Of a DNA stretch of 64,000 nt, positions 8,926-16,633 are shown one piece after another. Position numbers and translations under genes: made by a program. A model generated the notes under the pieces. The model worked only from the letters and a program-made list of their open reading frames with translations, was not told where the DNA came from and searched no databases. Origin of the DNA: Aureivirga sp. CE67 (GTDB taxonomy: Bacteria; Bacteroidota; Bacteroidia; Flavobacteriales; Flavobacteriaceae). Where the stretch lies: NCBI RefSeq assembly GCF_015767245.1, contig NZ_JADOTV010000008.1, positions 1 to 64,000 of the forward strand, in the 5' to 3' direction. The stretch's first letter is position 1. Each line of letters starts with the position of its first letter.

Positions 8926-9471
8926 ATGAAATTAAGAAAATTACTATTTATTGGAAGTTTAATCGGTTTTACAACCTTTGCGCAAACAGATAAATCATCA
9001 GAAATAAATTATAACACACATAAAAATAAAGTTTGTGGTTATTCGATTGATTATCCTGCAAACTGGGAAATTGTTGATGTTGACAAGCGACTTCTTTTTG
9101 TCGTAAAGGAAGGAGAAACTAATGAAAAAGATGATGTATTTAGTGAACTATACAATCTGACAGCTGCTGATAAAAAAGGTTTTACTTTAAAAGAAATAGC
9201 AAAACTGAATTTAGATCAACTTAAAAATAAGGATGTAACTATTGTTGATGGGGAGTTAAAAATTAAACAAAATAAAAATGGAATAGAATACATCGAAATT
9301 GTTACGAAACTAGAAGTTCAACAACTAAAATTTATGATGTATAATACTTTTTTTAATAGTGATTCGAAATCTTTTTGCTTAACCTTCATGACTGAAGAAG
9401 AGAAAATTACACGTTATAAGGGAATCTATGATTATGCTTTAGATAGTTTTAATTTAATTGAAATAGAATAA
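8926..9471 (+). CDS. Secreted PsbP/DcrB-like protein
   Basis: This 181-residue protein has a signal peptide (MKLRKLLFIGSLIGFTTFAQ). The mature domain begins with CGYSIDYPANWEIVDVDKRL, the first strand-turn pattern of PsbP/DcrB-like domains (YSI.YP..W.I). It has a central helix (TLKEIAKLNLDQL) and a C-terminal strand-helix pattern ending SFNLIE. Such domains occur in many periplasmic proteins of unknown role. The assignment rests on that short pattern, so the fold is moderately likely and the function open. Confidence 0.6.
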   Translation: MKLRKLLFIGSLIGFTTFAQTDKSSEINYNTHKNKVCGYSIDYPANWEIVDVDKRLLFVVKEGETNEKDDVFSELYNLTAADKKGFTLKEIAKLNLDQLKNKDVTIVDGELKIKQNKNGIEYIEIVTKLEVQQLKFMMYNTFFNSDSKSFCLTFMTEEEKITRYKGIYDYALDSFNLIEIE

Positions 9472-9537
9472 ACCAATAGATTTAACAGTTATATTTCACA
9501 ACTATTTTATTTATTTTTACGAAAAATTTAAACATAA

Positions 9538-10389
9538 ATGCAAGAATATATTACAGTAGAGAAAGCTATAAAAAGAGGCCTATTGATTATCAATCTTCCT
9601 TTAACAATTATATTCATAATAGTTCCTACTACGGCATTTGTAATTTCTTCAGTATATGACCTTCCAAATTATATTACATTAATTTCTTTCCCATTTTCAT
9701 TTATTCTAACATGGATTTATTGGAGTTTTGCAATTGTAAAATGGAAACTTTGGGCATATGAAAACGTAAGAAACACAAAAGAACTTCGAAAGAAAGCTGT
9801 AGAACAAAAATTAATTCATCCAGAAGGACATATTTTTGAAAAAACAGAAATTTGGACAAAAGCAGATAAAGAAAAATTAAAGCAATTAGAAAATAAACTT
9901 TCACGAAAAGATGTACATAAAGAAGATTATTCTGTTCCAAAGACTACAGAAATTTATTTTTCCAAGTCATACATTTATATTCAAATTATAGTTTCATTAT
10001 TTATTTTAGGAGTTGCTGTGTTCCTATTTTTTAACGAAAATAAATCATCTCTAAAAGTTATTAGTTTTCTTCTATTTATTATTGGAGCTTTTACGCTTTA
10101 TAAAAATTTCAAAAAAACACGTAATAACGAACCTCAAATAATTTTAAACGAAAAAGGAATAAAAATTATAGATAAAAATATTATTCCTTGGAATAATATT
10201 GATGAAATTGATATTAAACTAAAAGGTTCTAGTAAAAATTCAAAATATTATCTAGTTTTAAATGACGAAGAATATCATATCTATGAAGAAATTGATCTTA
10301 GCGAACTTGAATATACTCCTGTAAGCTTAGAAAATGTAATTAAAACTTATAGAATCAGGTTTGAAAAATTCCAAAGAAAAAACCGCTAA
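9538..10389 (+). CDS. Membrane protein with possible PH-like domain
   Basis: This 283-residue protein has two N-terminal membrane helices (about 15-36 and 43-65) and a charged cytosolic helical linker (about 75-130) containing VRNTKELRKKAVEQKLIHPE. Two more helices follow (about 146-163 and 168-186). The soluble C-terminal part (about 195-280) has the strand pattern IILNEKGIKIIDKNIIPWNNIDEI, typical of small bacterial PH-like domains that follow membrane anchors. Its stop codon directly abuts the next gene's ATG (one base apart), so they are probably co-expressed. Confidence 0.6.
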   Translation: MQEYITVEKAIKRGLLIINLPLTIIFIIVPTTAFVISSVYDLPNYITLISFPFSFILTWIYWSFAIVKWKLWAYENVRNTKELRKKAVEQKLIHPEGHIFEKTEIWTKADKEKLKQLENKLSRKDVHKEDYSVPKTTEIYFSKSYIYIQIIVSLFILGVAVFLFFNENKSSLKVISFLLFIIGAFTLYKNFKKTRNNEPQIILNEKGIKIIDKNIIPWNNIDEIDIKLKGSSKNSKYYLVLNDEEYHIYEEIDLSELEYTPVSLENVIKTYRIRFEKFQRKNR

Positions 10390-10390
10390 A

Positions 10391-10789
10391 ATGGAATACG
10401 TATATATTTTACATCATACATACGAATTGGGAAATATTGAAAAATCGAAACTAATAGGTATTTATTCTAGCGAGCAGGAAGCTAAAAATGCTATTGAAAG
10501 ACTTCGTGATAAAAATGGTTTTAAGAATAAAGTAGAAGGTTTTAATATTGAAAAATATAAAATCAATGAAGATCATTGGAAAGAAGGTTTTTCTACAATC
10601 ACTTCAATTAATGTGAAGGACATTCATGGAAATTGGAAAACTGTAGAAGCAGAAGAACTTACTAATGGAAAATTTAAAATAATCGAAAAATACGAAAACT
10701 ATCTTTTGGGTGAATTTAAAGATGGTTTTGTTGTAAATTGTATTGAAAAATCAGGAGAGCTTTTTGCTATTTATTCTGAAAATGAATAA
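10391..10789 (+). CDS. DUF7336-like small protein
   Basis: The ATG at 10391 was chosen, one base after the preceding stop; a TTG at 10361 would overlap that gene. The 132-residue product opens MEYVYILHHTYELGNIEKSK and continues GIYSSEQEAKNAIERLRDKNGFKNK, then FNIEKYKINEDHWKEGF. This is the characteristic pattern of a small domain (DUF7336) found in many bacteria: an initial YxLxHxY strand, an SSxxxAxxAIxR helix, and a terminal W.EGF. Its biochemical role is unknown. The last 50 residues form an additional beta-rich extension. Confidence 0.65.
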   Translation: MEYVYILHHTYELGNIEKSKLIGIYSSEQEAKNAIERLRDKNGFKNKVEGFNIEKYKINEDHWKEGFSTITSINVKDIHGNWKTVEAEELTNGKFKIIEKYENYLLGEFKDGFVVNCIEKSGELFAIYSENE

Positions 10790-11035
10790 TATATAAATTC
10801 TTCTCTCCACTCCTTTAATTCCTACACTTCTTTTTTAGAATCATAAAAACAAAATATTTACTTTTGTCACTTACAACTCACACTTTACTTCAAACTTCTA
10901 TTTCTTAAAATTTCCATTAATTCTTCATAACATATTTCAGTTCATTCACAACATAAAATATCTCATTCACATCATTTGAGGATTTTTGATTCAACGTTCA
11001 AAGTAATTTTACATCAGAAATTAAAACGTGAAATC

Positions 11036-11614
11036 ATGGAAAATTCTCAAAACAATTCTCAAAATTCGGAAAATGGAATTAAGCAAACTGAAGTATCAAA
11101 AGGATACGAAAACATGAGCTTAATTCGTCAAAGATTAGCAAATACTATTGGAAAAACTTCAAATGTATTTATCTCGGACATAATCAAACCAAAATTCAAT
11201 AATCCAAATGGAAATACTTTAAAAATTGAAGTAATCGTGGAATCTCCATTTCAAAAAGCTGGATTAGACAATATCCTTAGAAATAATTATAAGGAAGGTG
11301 TAGATCAATTGGTTATTGATGTAAAAGTTTATGATGAAAACCCATTCAATGTCCCACCAAATGATCTTTTTCAATACACAAAAATGGGATTATTCGAAAA
11401 TCCTCTTGTTGTTGATATCGAAGAAAATGTTTTTTCAGATAAATCAAAAGACAAAGTTTGTGTTTACATTAAACCTGTTGTCTTACAATATTCTCTATTA
11501 AAAGAGAATTATGATTTTGTTGGTTTTAATAGTCCAATTATTTCTGCTTCAGCAACTGAAGATTTCAAAAAAGTATTGAAAGAAGAAATTTTGGTAAAAA
11601 CTTTCACTTTTTAA
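11036..11614 (+). CDS. Orphan soluble protein of the 11-13 kb cluster
   Basis: The ATG at 11036 was preferred to a TTG at 10976. The product is 192 residues with a Gln/Asn-rich N-terminus (ENSQNNSQNSEN), no signal peptide and no membrane segment. The body is beta-rich (LKIEVIVESPF, QLVIDVKVYDENPF, VCVYIKPVVL). I do not recognise a family. It is the first of four small soluble orphan genes on the same strand, each with its own RBS spacing. A promoter-like TTTTTG-N17-TAATTTTA lies just upstream (about 10982-11012). Confidence 0.6.
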   Translation: MENSQNNSQNSENGIKQTEVSKGYENMSLIRQRLANTIGKTSNVFISDIIKPKFNNPNGNTLKIEVIVESPFQKAGLDNILRNNYKEGVDQLVIDVKVYDENPFNVPPNDLFQYTKMGLFENPLVVDIEENVFSDKSKDKVCVYIKPVVLQYSLLKENYDFVGFNSPIISASATEDFKKVLKEEILVKTFTF

Positions 11615-11652
11615 AATATAAAATCAAGAATTAATATTTAATAATCAAAATT

Positions 11653-12057
11653 ATGGAACAAGTTAAAATTAAACTTACCAATCAAAGAACAGGAGAAGTA
11701 AGTTATTTAGGATGGAAAGGAAGTAAAAAGTGGTTATTGAGATGTGTATCTGAAGAAGAAGCTTTAGTTTTTAGTTTAAAACCTTATAAAGATGGAGCTT
11801 CTTATTATATTTTTTATTTAGAAGAATATAAGCACAAGAAACACGGTTTACGATTAGATTATCACACTGGAGCAGGAGATGTTTTCGGAAGTCAACATGA
11901 GTCAACTGCAAATTCTTGGAAAATTGAAGACAATAAATTAGTTCCAAGAATCCATAAAGGTGGATTAGCAATGTGTCCTTCTGATGAAGATGATGATCCA
12001 AATTTATATGTTTCACTAAGACTTGAACCATTTATTGTGGAGCAAATTCCAGTTTAA
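11653..12057 (+). CDS. Orphan soluble protein, possible lectin-like beta fold
   Basis: This 134-residue acidic protein has no export signal. Features are VKIKLTNQRTGEVSYLGW, KKWLLRCVSEEEALVFSLKP and KHGLRLDYHTGAGDVFG, with regularly spaced aromatic/Gly turns that recall beta-trefoil or other cytosolic lectin-like folds. There is no diagnostic QxW repeat. A terminator follows at once, so transcription probably stops or is attenuated here. The fold assignment is speculative. Confidence 0.55.
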   Translation: MEQVKIKLTNQRTGEVSYLGWKGSKKWLLRCVSEEEALVFSLKPYKDGASYYIFYLEEYKHKKHGLRLDYHTGAGDVFGSQHESTANSWKIEDNKLVPRIHKGGLAMCPSDEDDDPNLYVSLRLEPFIVEQIPV

Positions 12058-12064
12058 AATCTGA

Positions 12065-12101
12065 AAAAAGCTAGAGGTAAAAAAAACCTTTAGCTTTTTT
12101 T
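12065..12101 (+). terminator. Rho-independent terminator
   Basis: The stem AAAAAGCTAGAGGT pairs with ACCTTTAGCTTTTT (one G-U type mismatch) and is followed by T-run, 10 bases after the stop of the 11653 gene. Confidence 0.8.
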
Positions 12102-12133
12102 ATAAAGTAAATTCTAATCTAAACTATAATATT

Positions 12134-12598
12134 ATGTCAAGTATTATTGAAGCAATGATTAACGCAAAAAAGTATTATGATGAAGGTATCAGTTGTACTG
12201 TTCGTATTCATAATTATACTTCTGAAAGATTAATGACCGAAAAAATTGGTCCTTCAAAAGATTTTTCAGCAGCTACTTCTCCTCCTCTTTTTATTGAAAA
12301 AGATAAATATGGAGATGGGATTTTTAATGCAAGTAAAGTTTTCAAAGGAATACTAAATTTATTTTATAGTATAAAAATCAACTCCAAAACATATGCAATT
12401 CATATTAATTATGAATGGAAAAAAATGAATGAAGGAGAAATTGAGATTAAAGTTGTAGAAGGAGATAATTTATATCCAAATAAAGAAAAATGGATTCCTC
12501 TTTTTTGTTCAGGTAACTTATCTTCTGAAGAATTACCGTTTATTATAAGATATATGGCATCTGGTAGTTTTGTTGAAATTGGTATTTTTGAAAAGTAA
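12134..12598 (+). CDS. Orphan soluble protein, weak actinoporin/fruit-body-lectin-like pattern
   Basis: This 154-residue protein lacks a signal peptide. It starts with an amphipathic helix (IIEAMINAKKYYDEGI). A beta-rich domain follows with CTVRIHNYTSERL, FKGILNLFYSIKINSKTYAI, HINYEWKKMNEGEIEIKVVE, and a loop of NLYPNKEKWIP. The order (N-terminal helix, N-x-(S/T) strand, a Gly-led strand, then an aromatic-rich (H/P)xNYxW strand and an extended xVxxVxxG strand) is reminiscent of the actinoporin-like superfamily, which includes sea-anemone cytolysins and fungal fruit-body lectins. This is pattern recognition only, and identity would be very low. It is flanked on both sides by terminators. Confidence 0.5.
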   Translation: MSSIIEAMINAKKYYDEGISCTVRIHNYTSERLMTEKIGPSKDFSAATSPPLFIEKDKYGDGIFNASKVFKGILNLFYSIKINSKTYAIHINYEWKKMNEGEIEIKVVEGDNLYPNKEKWIPLFCSGNLSSEELPFIIRYMASGSFVEIGIFEK

Positions 12599-12605
12599 AC
12601 ATGTA

Positions 12606-12655
12606 AAAACAACCTAAATTAGTTTTAAATTTTATAACTATTTTAGGTTGTTTTT
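12606..12655 (+). terminator. Rho-independent terminator
   Basis: The stem AAAACAACCTAAA / TTTAGGTTGTTTT is perfect over 13 pairs, with inner partial pairing and a T-tract. It follows the 12134 gene. Confidence 0.85.
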
Positions 12656-12717
12656 TAATTTATTTTGAAATATCTTTAATAAGAAAGTACTAATTATTAA
12701 TATATATTTCTAAAATC

Positions 12718-13203
12718 ATGAATAATTTAAACTCGGATAAAAAAATTATTTTCCCTCCTGGAAATAATATTGAAAGTATAGTTCCAAGCACTTCTGGAGA
12801 AATTTCATTTCAAAATAATTTTAAAGCACCTTTCCCAACTGTTGCAAATGCTAGTTTTGATGAAGAAACAAATGAAATGTCAATTAGTATTTTATTTTTC
12901 ATCAATTCGACAGTTGAAAATCCTGAAATAAAAATCAATCAACATTTTTCTATTGGAACTTACGGAGAATGTAATCTTCAATTTTTTCTATATAGTAATG
13001 AAGATGAAACCAAAAGAATCATTGATTCGAAAACAGAAGATGGAGTTTATAATGCTTTTACTTTAAATTTTAAAACTTCAAACACTGAAAACTTTCCAGA
13101 AAATATTAATCTAAGTGATATTAAAACGATTCAAACTTATTTATGGAATGTGGATCCTAGAACCTCTAGAGGAACTGTAACTATTGTAGAAACTACAAAA
13201 TAA
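12718..13203 (+). CDS. Orphan soluble beta-rich protein
   Basis: This 161-residue acidic protein has no signal peptide. After a proline-containing N-terminus (KKIIFPPGNNIESIVPST) it is predicted mostly beta: ASFDEETNEMSISILFFINS, then NLQFFLYSNEDETKRI, and a C-terminal LSDIKTIQTYLWNVDPRT. No family is recognised. It has no terminator before the sensor-kinase gene 48 bases downstream, so it could share a transcript with that two-component pair. Confidence 0.55.
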   Translation: MNNLNSDKKIIFPPGNNIESIVPSTSGEISFQNNFKAPFPTVANASFDEETNEMSISILFFINSTVENPEIKINQHFSIGTYGECNLQFFLYSNEDETKRIIDSKTEDGVYNAFTLNFKTSNTENFPENINLSDIKTIQTYLWNVDPRTSRGTVTIVETTK

Positions 13204-13251
13204 TTAAATCTTAATTGAAATCTTGTAAAACACAGTCTAAAACCTTTAGAA

Positions 13252-14976
13252 TTGACTTTATTAATTCGAATATTTTTATTTCTAATTTGTTTGAATTGCT
13301 TTTCATACCCTTTAAAAAAGGATTATTTTTTTCAAATTAATAATGATTCTATTAAATCTGATTTTCATAAAACAAAAGAATTTTTTATTGAAAAACAATG
13401 GGATTCAACATTAGTTTATTCTCATAAATCCATTTTAACAAAGCACATTAATCAACAAAAATTAGATAGTTTACATTTCATGAGAGGTTATTCTTTCATG
13501 AGAAAAAAACTATTTAATGAAGCTATCCTTGAATATAATTTAGTCTCTGAAAATTTCCCTGAGTATTCTAAAATATTATTGAATTTAGGAGGAATTGCTC
13601 TTGAGCAAAATAAATATAAAAAAGCAATTTCTTATTATTTAAAATTTGAAAGCCTAGCTAAAAAACAAAACCCTAAATATTACAAGTCTGTTGAAAGTTC
13701 TTTTATTCATGATTTAGGTTTAAGTTATTTCCATTTATCAGAATTTACGAATGCTGAAAAATATCTTTTAAAAAGTCATTCCATTCAAAACCAAAAACAA
13801 GATACCTCGGTTTTAATTCGAACTTCTACTGATTTAGGAAATTTGTATTACGAGCAATACAAAGATAATTTAGCAATACCATATTTTCTTAAAGCATATA
13901 ATTTAGCTAAAAACTTTCATAATTTAAATTTAAAAATGAATACTGCTCTAAACATGGCAGTTGTAGAGGAAAACAGAAAGGACTTTCAAAAAGCGATTTT
14001 TTATAGAAAAAAATTCGAGATTTGGAAAGATTCTATCAATGATCAAAACAAAGTTTGGGAAATTGCTTCGCTAGAAAAAAAACATGCTATCGCTGAAAAA
14101 CAAAAAGAAATACAACTTCTAGAACTTGAAAATCAAATCAAGAATTCTGAAAAAAATAAATTGATTCTAATTTCTATTTTACTTTTAATCGTACTAACTA
14201 CAATTTTAATATTTTATATTCAAAAGAGTAAAATCAATAAAATAATTTCTATTCAAAAAGAAGCTCTAAACAAATCCAACAATACTAAAGATAAATTACT
14301 TTCTGTTTTAAGTCATGATTTAAGAACTTCAGTAAACACATTACAAGAAGAAAATTCAAAACTTCTTGAAAACTTAAATGAAAAAAACTATCAAATTGTT
14401 AAGGAAATTGCCTTAAAAAATTCTGCAATTTCTTCAAGTACATATAGTCTTTTAGATAATTTACTTCACTGGATAAGCCTTCAAAATGATCAACTTTATT
14501 TTCATATTGACTCTGTAGATTTATATAGTGTTACGAAACAAATTGAATATTATTATACTCCTTTTTTTACTAATAAAAATATTTCTTTTGAAAATTTGAT
14601 TCCAAAAGCTAATTTCATTTATGCTGATTTGGATTCTTTGAAAATCATATTAAGAAATTTATTAGATAATGCTCTAAAATTCACCAATACATATGGAAAA
14701 ATTACAATAAAAACATACAGCTCTGAAAATGATAATTTTCAATATTTGGTTATTGAAGATTCTGGAGTTGGGATTTCAGAAGAAAAAATTGATCAATTAT
14801 TAAAAGACACAAACTCACTTCAAAAAAAAGGAAATCAAAAAGGAATTGGTACAGGTTTAGGAATTCAATTATGTAAATCTATGACCAAAAAAAATCAAGG
14901 TATTTTCAAAATAGAAAGTGTAGAAAATGAAGGAACTAAAATGATTGTTGGATTTAAAAAAGTAAAAAATGGCTGA
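13252..14976 (+). CDS. TPR-containing sensor histidine kinase
   Basis: This 574-residue membrane kinase starts at TTG 13252, where the signal peptide begins; the frame has a stop at 13216 and no ATG before residue 77. The predicted periplasmic part (about 25-265) contains TPR repeats (for example around residues 145-178 and 190-222). A coiled coil (about 265-300) and one membrane helix (303-323) follow. The dimerisation domain has the H-box LSVLSHDLRTSV (H355). The ATPase domain shows the N-box LRNLLDNALKF, G1 EDSGVGIS and G2 GTGLGIQL. It overlaps the downstream regulator gene by eight bases, so the pair is translationally coupled. The TPRs probably sense peptides or protein partners. Confidence 0.92.
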   Translation: MTLLIRIFLFLICLNCFSYPLKKDYFFQINNDSIKSDFHKTKEFFIEKQWDSTLVYSHKSILTKHINQQKLDSLHFMRGYSFMRKKLFNEAILEYNLVSENFPEYSKILLNLGGIALEQNKYKKAISYYLKFESLAKKQNPKYYKSVESSFIHDLGLSYFHLSEFTNAEKYLLKSHSIQNQKQDTSVLIRTSTDLGNLYYEQYKDNLAIPYFLKAYNLAKNFHNLNLKMNTALNMAVVEENRKDFQKAIFYRKKFEIWKDSINDQNKVWEIASLEKKHAIAEKQKEIQLLELENQIKNSEKNKLILISILLLIVLTTILIFYIQKSKINKIISIQKEALNKSNNTKDKLLSVLSHDLRTSVNTLQEENSKLLENLNEKNYQIVKEIALKNSAISSSTYSLLDNLLHWISLQNDQLYFHIDSVDLYSVTKQIEYYYTPFFTNKNISFENLIPKANFIYADLDSLKIILRNLLDNALKFTNTYGKITIKTYSSENDNFQYLVIEDSGVGISEEKIDQLLKDTNSLQKKGNQKGIGTGLGIQLCKSMTKKNQGIFKIESVENEGTKMIVGFKKVKNG

Positions 14977-15715
14977 AATAAATGTATTAATTATAGAAGA
15001 TTCAGAAGAACAAGCTCAAAAACTAAAAACAGTTTTAAAAAAAAATAAATACAATGTTATTGGTATCGCAAACAATCTTCAACATGCATTAAAGCTTTTC
15101 TATGAACTTTCTGTGGATATTGTAGTTATTGATGTTTATTTAGGAGAAAATCCTGATGGAATCACTTTCGCAGAAACTATCTCTATTGTACCTAATTCTA
15201 TCAAACCTTTTGTTTTTCTTACAAGTTCTAAGGATAGAAGTATTTTTGAAAGAGCAAAACTCACAAAACCATTTAGTTTTTTATTGAAGCCATTTAATGA
15301 ACTTGAAGTTTTGTATGCGTTAGAAATGGCTTTAGAAAAGTTTTATGAGCAGCAAAATGTTTTTCAAAGTGAAAATGAAAACACTATTATAAGTAATGAA
15401 TTCTTATTCATCAAAAAGAAAAATGTTTTACATAAAGTTTCTCTAAAATCTATAATTTATATTGAAGTTGAAAATCGATATTGTAATATTATTACTGAAC
15501 AAGAATCTTTTTTAATTCAAATTTCTTTAGGGAAAATGAAAGAACTTTTAGATGATAAAAAATTCTTTCAAACCCATCGTAAATTCATAGTTAATAATGA
15601 CGCTATTCAAAAAATCTGCCTTCAAGACAATTTAATTTTATTAAAAAACAATCATAAAGTAATTCTAAGCGGAAAACATAAAGACATTATTAAAAAGTTT
15701 CAAATATTGAAATGA
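14969..15715 (+). CDS. LytTR-family response regulator
   Basis: This 248-residue protein has a receiver domain at residues 3-125: acidic pocket E10/D11, phospho-acceptor D55 in VVIDVYLGE, and conserved K107 in LLKPFNE. The LytTR DNA-binding domain covers about residues 145-248 (LHKVSLKSIIYIEVENRYCN, FFQTHRKFIVNNDAI). It is the output partner of the kinase it overlaps. LytTR regulators more commonly pair with LytS-type kinases, whereas this partner is HisKA-type. It probably activates promoters nearby or genes of the surface proteome; the targets are not visible. Confidence 0.92.
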   Translation: MAEINVLIIEDSEEQAQKLKTVLKKNKYNVIGIANNLQHALKLFYELSVDIVVIDVYLGENPDGITFAETISIVPNSIKPFVFLTSSKDRSIFERAKLTKPFSFLLKPFNELEVLYALEMALEKFYEQQNVFQSENENTIISNEFLFIKKKNVLHKVSLKSIIYIEVENRYCNIITEQESFLIQISLGKMKELLDDKKFFQTHRKFIVNNDAIQKICLQDNLILLKNNHKVILSGKHKDIIKKFQILK

Positions 15716-15724
15716 AATCTGTTT

Positions 15725-16261
15725 TTAGTTTTTATCTGATTTTTCGTACTTAAATATTTTCTCCCTCACATATGCACTTAAAGCAACCTCAGAATCCATA
15801 ATGATTTTATTCATCTGTTTCACTTCCGCAGAATTAAAAACAAGTCTTTCCGCTGCTTTTTGACCAAGGTAGCCTAGTGTTTTCATAATTCTATTTTGTG
15901 TATAAAAATAATAGATCAGAGAAACCGTATTCAAATTATCCACATAAGCCCCATCAATATATTTTATTTCTTCATTTGTTTTAATTTCAGAAGTCAGAAA
16001 ATCTATGACATTTCCTTTATTCATTTCTATTAATACCAGTTTTGCTGCTAATCTTAAATTGCTTTTTTCATGTGTTGTAAATTCAAAAAGTTCTTCTTCA
16101 GAAAATTTTTCTTTTAGAATATCCGAAATATTATTAAATCCGTCAGGAGATTTATACATTAAATGATCCTTCTCTAGTATTGCCTCCATTACTTCCTCCT
16201 TTGTCTGAGAAAAACTAAGATTAAAAATAAAAAGTAATAAAAGTGTTAGTTTAGTTTTCAT
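15725..16261 (-). CDS. Secreted hypothetical, helical
   Basis: The ATG at 16261 was preferred over an upstream TTG because it begins a clean signal peptide (MKTKLTLLLLFIFNLSFSQ). The 178-residue product is predicted to be mostly helical (TKEEVMEAILEKDHLMYKSP, FSEEELFEFTTHEKSNLRLA), with an ARM/HEAT-like feel in the phrase NLRLAAKLVLIEMNKGNVID. No family is recognised. It follows the small membrane gene at 16511-16266 by four bases and is probably in one operon with it. The stop is convergent with the LytTR gene, ten bases away. Confidence 0.6.
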   Translation of the reverse strand: MKTKLTLLLLFIFNLSFSQTKEEVMEAILEKDHLMYKSPDGFNNISDILKEKFSEEELFEFTTHEKSNLRLAAKLVLIEMNKGNVIDFLTSEIKTNEEIKYIDGAYVDNLNTVSLIYYFYTQNRIMKTLGYLGQKAAERLVFNSAEVKQMNKIIMDSEVALSAYVREKIFKYEKSDKN

Positions 16262-16265
16262 GATT

Positions 16266-16511
16266 TTATTCTTTATTAAAAACAATTGCACTACAAATAA
16301 AACAACTAGCACTAATTAGTGCAAAACCTATTGTTCCCATGTCTAAAGACTGGCTAATGATTATATTCTTTTTACTTTCTATTGCCAAATAATCTACCAT
16401 CTGATATTCTTCTATTTTACCTTCTTTATTTGCCAATATTAAAGCAATGATTGAAAAAATTATTCCTAAAAAAATGAATATTTTACTTTGAGCAGAATTT
16501 TTATTATTCAT
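16266..16511 (-). CDS. Small two-helix membrane protein
   Basis: This 81-residue protein has two predicted membrane helices (about 10-27 and 57-78) joined by a polar loop. No family is recognised. It is probably co-transcribed with the downstream secreted protein, from whose start it is separated by four bases. A TATTTTCG -7-like element lies at about 16530-16537, just upstream. Confidence 0.55.
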   Translation of the reverse strand: MNNKNSAQSKIFIFLGIIFSIIALILANKEGKIEEYQMVDYLAIESKKNIIISQSLDMGTIGFALISASCFICSAIVFNKE

Positions 16512-16537
16512 GTTAATTTATTTTTTTTACGAAAATA

Positions 16538-16569
16538 TAAAAAAAGCCCCACTTCAAAAGAAGTGAGGC
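16538..16569 (-). terminator. Rho-independent terminator (leftward)
   Basis: On the minus strand the stem GCCTCACTTC / GAAGTGGGGC has a 4-base loop and ends in TTTTTTT. It serves the TonB-dependent receptor gene, which ends 65 bases upstream. Confidence 0.85.
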
Positions 16570-16633
16570 AAACAATTATTAATTAAACATCCTGATTCTC
16601 AGAATCACCCAATCATCTCTAAAATTGGATATC

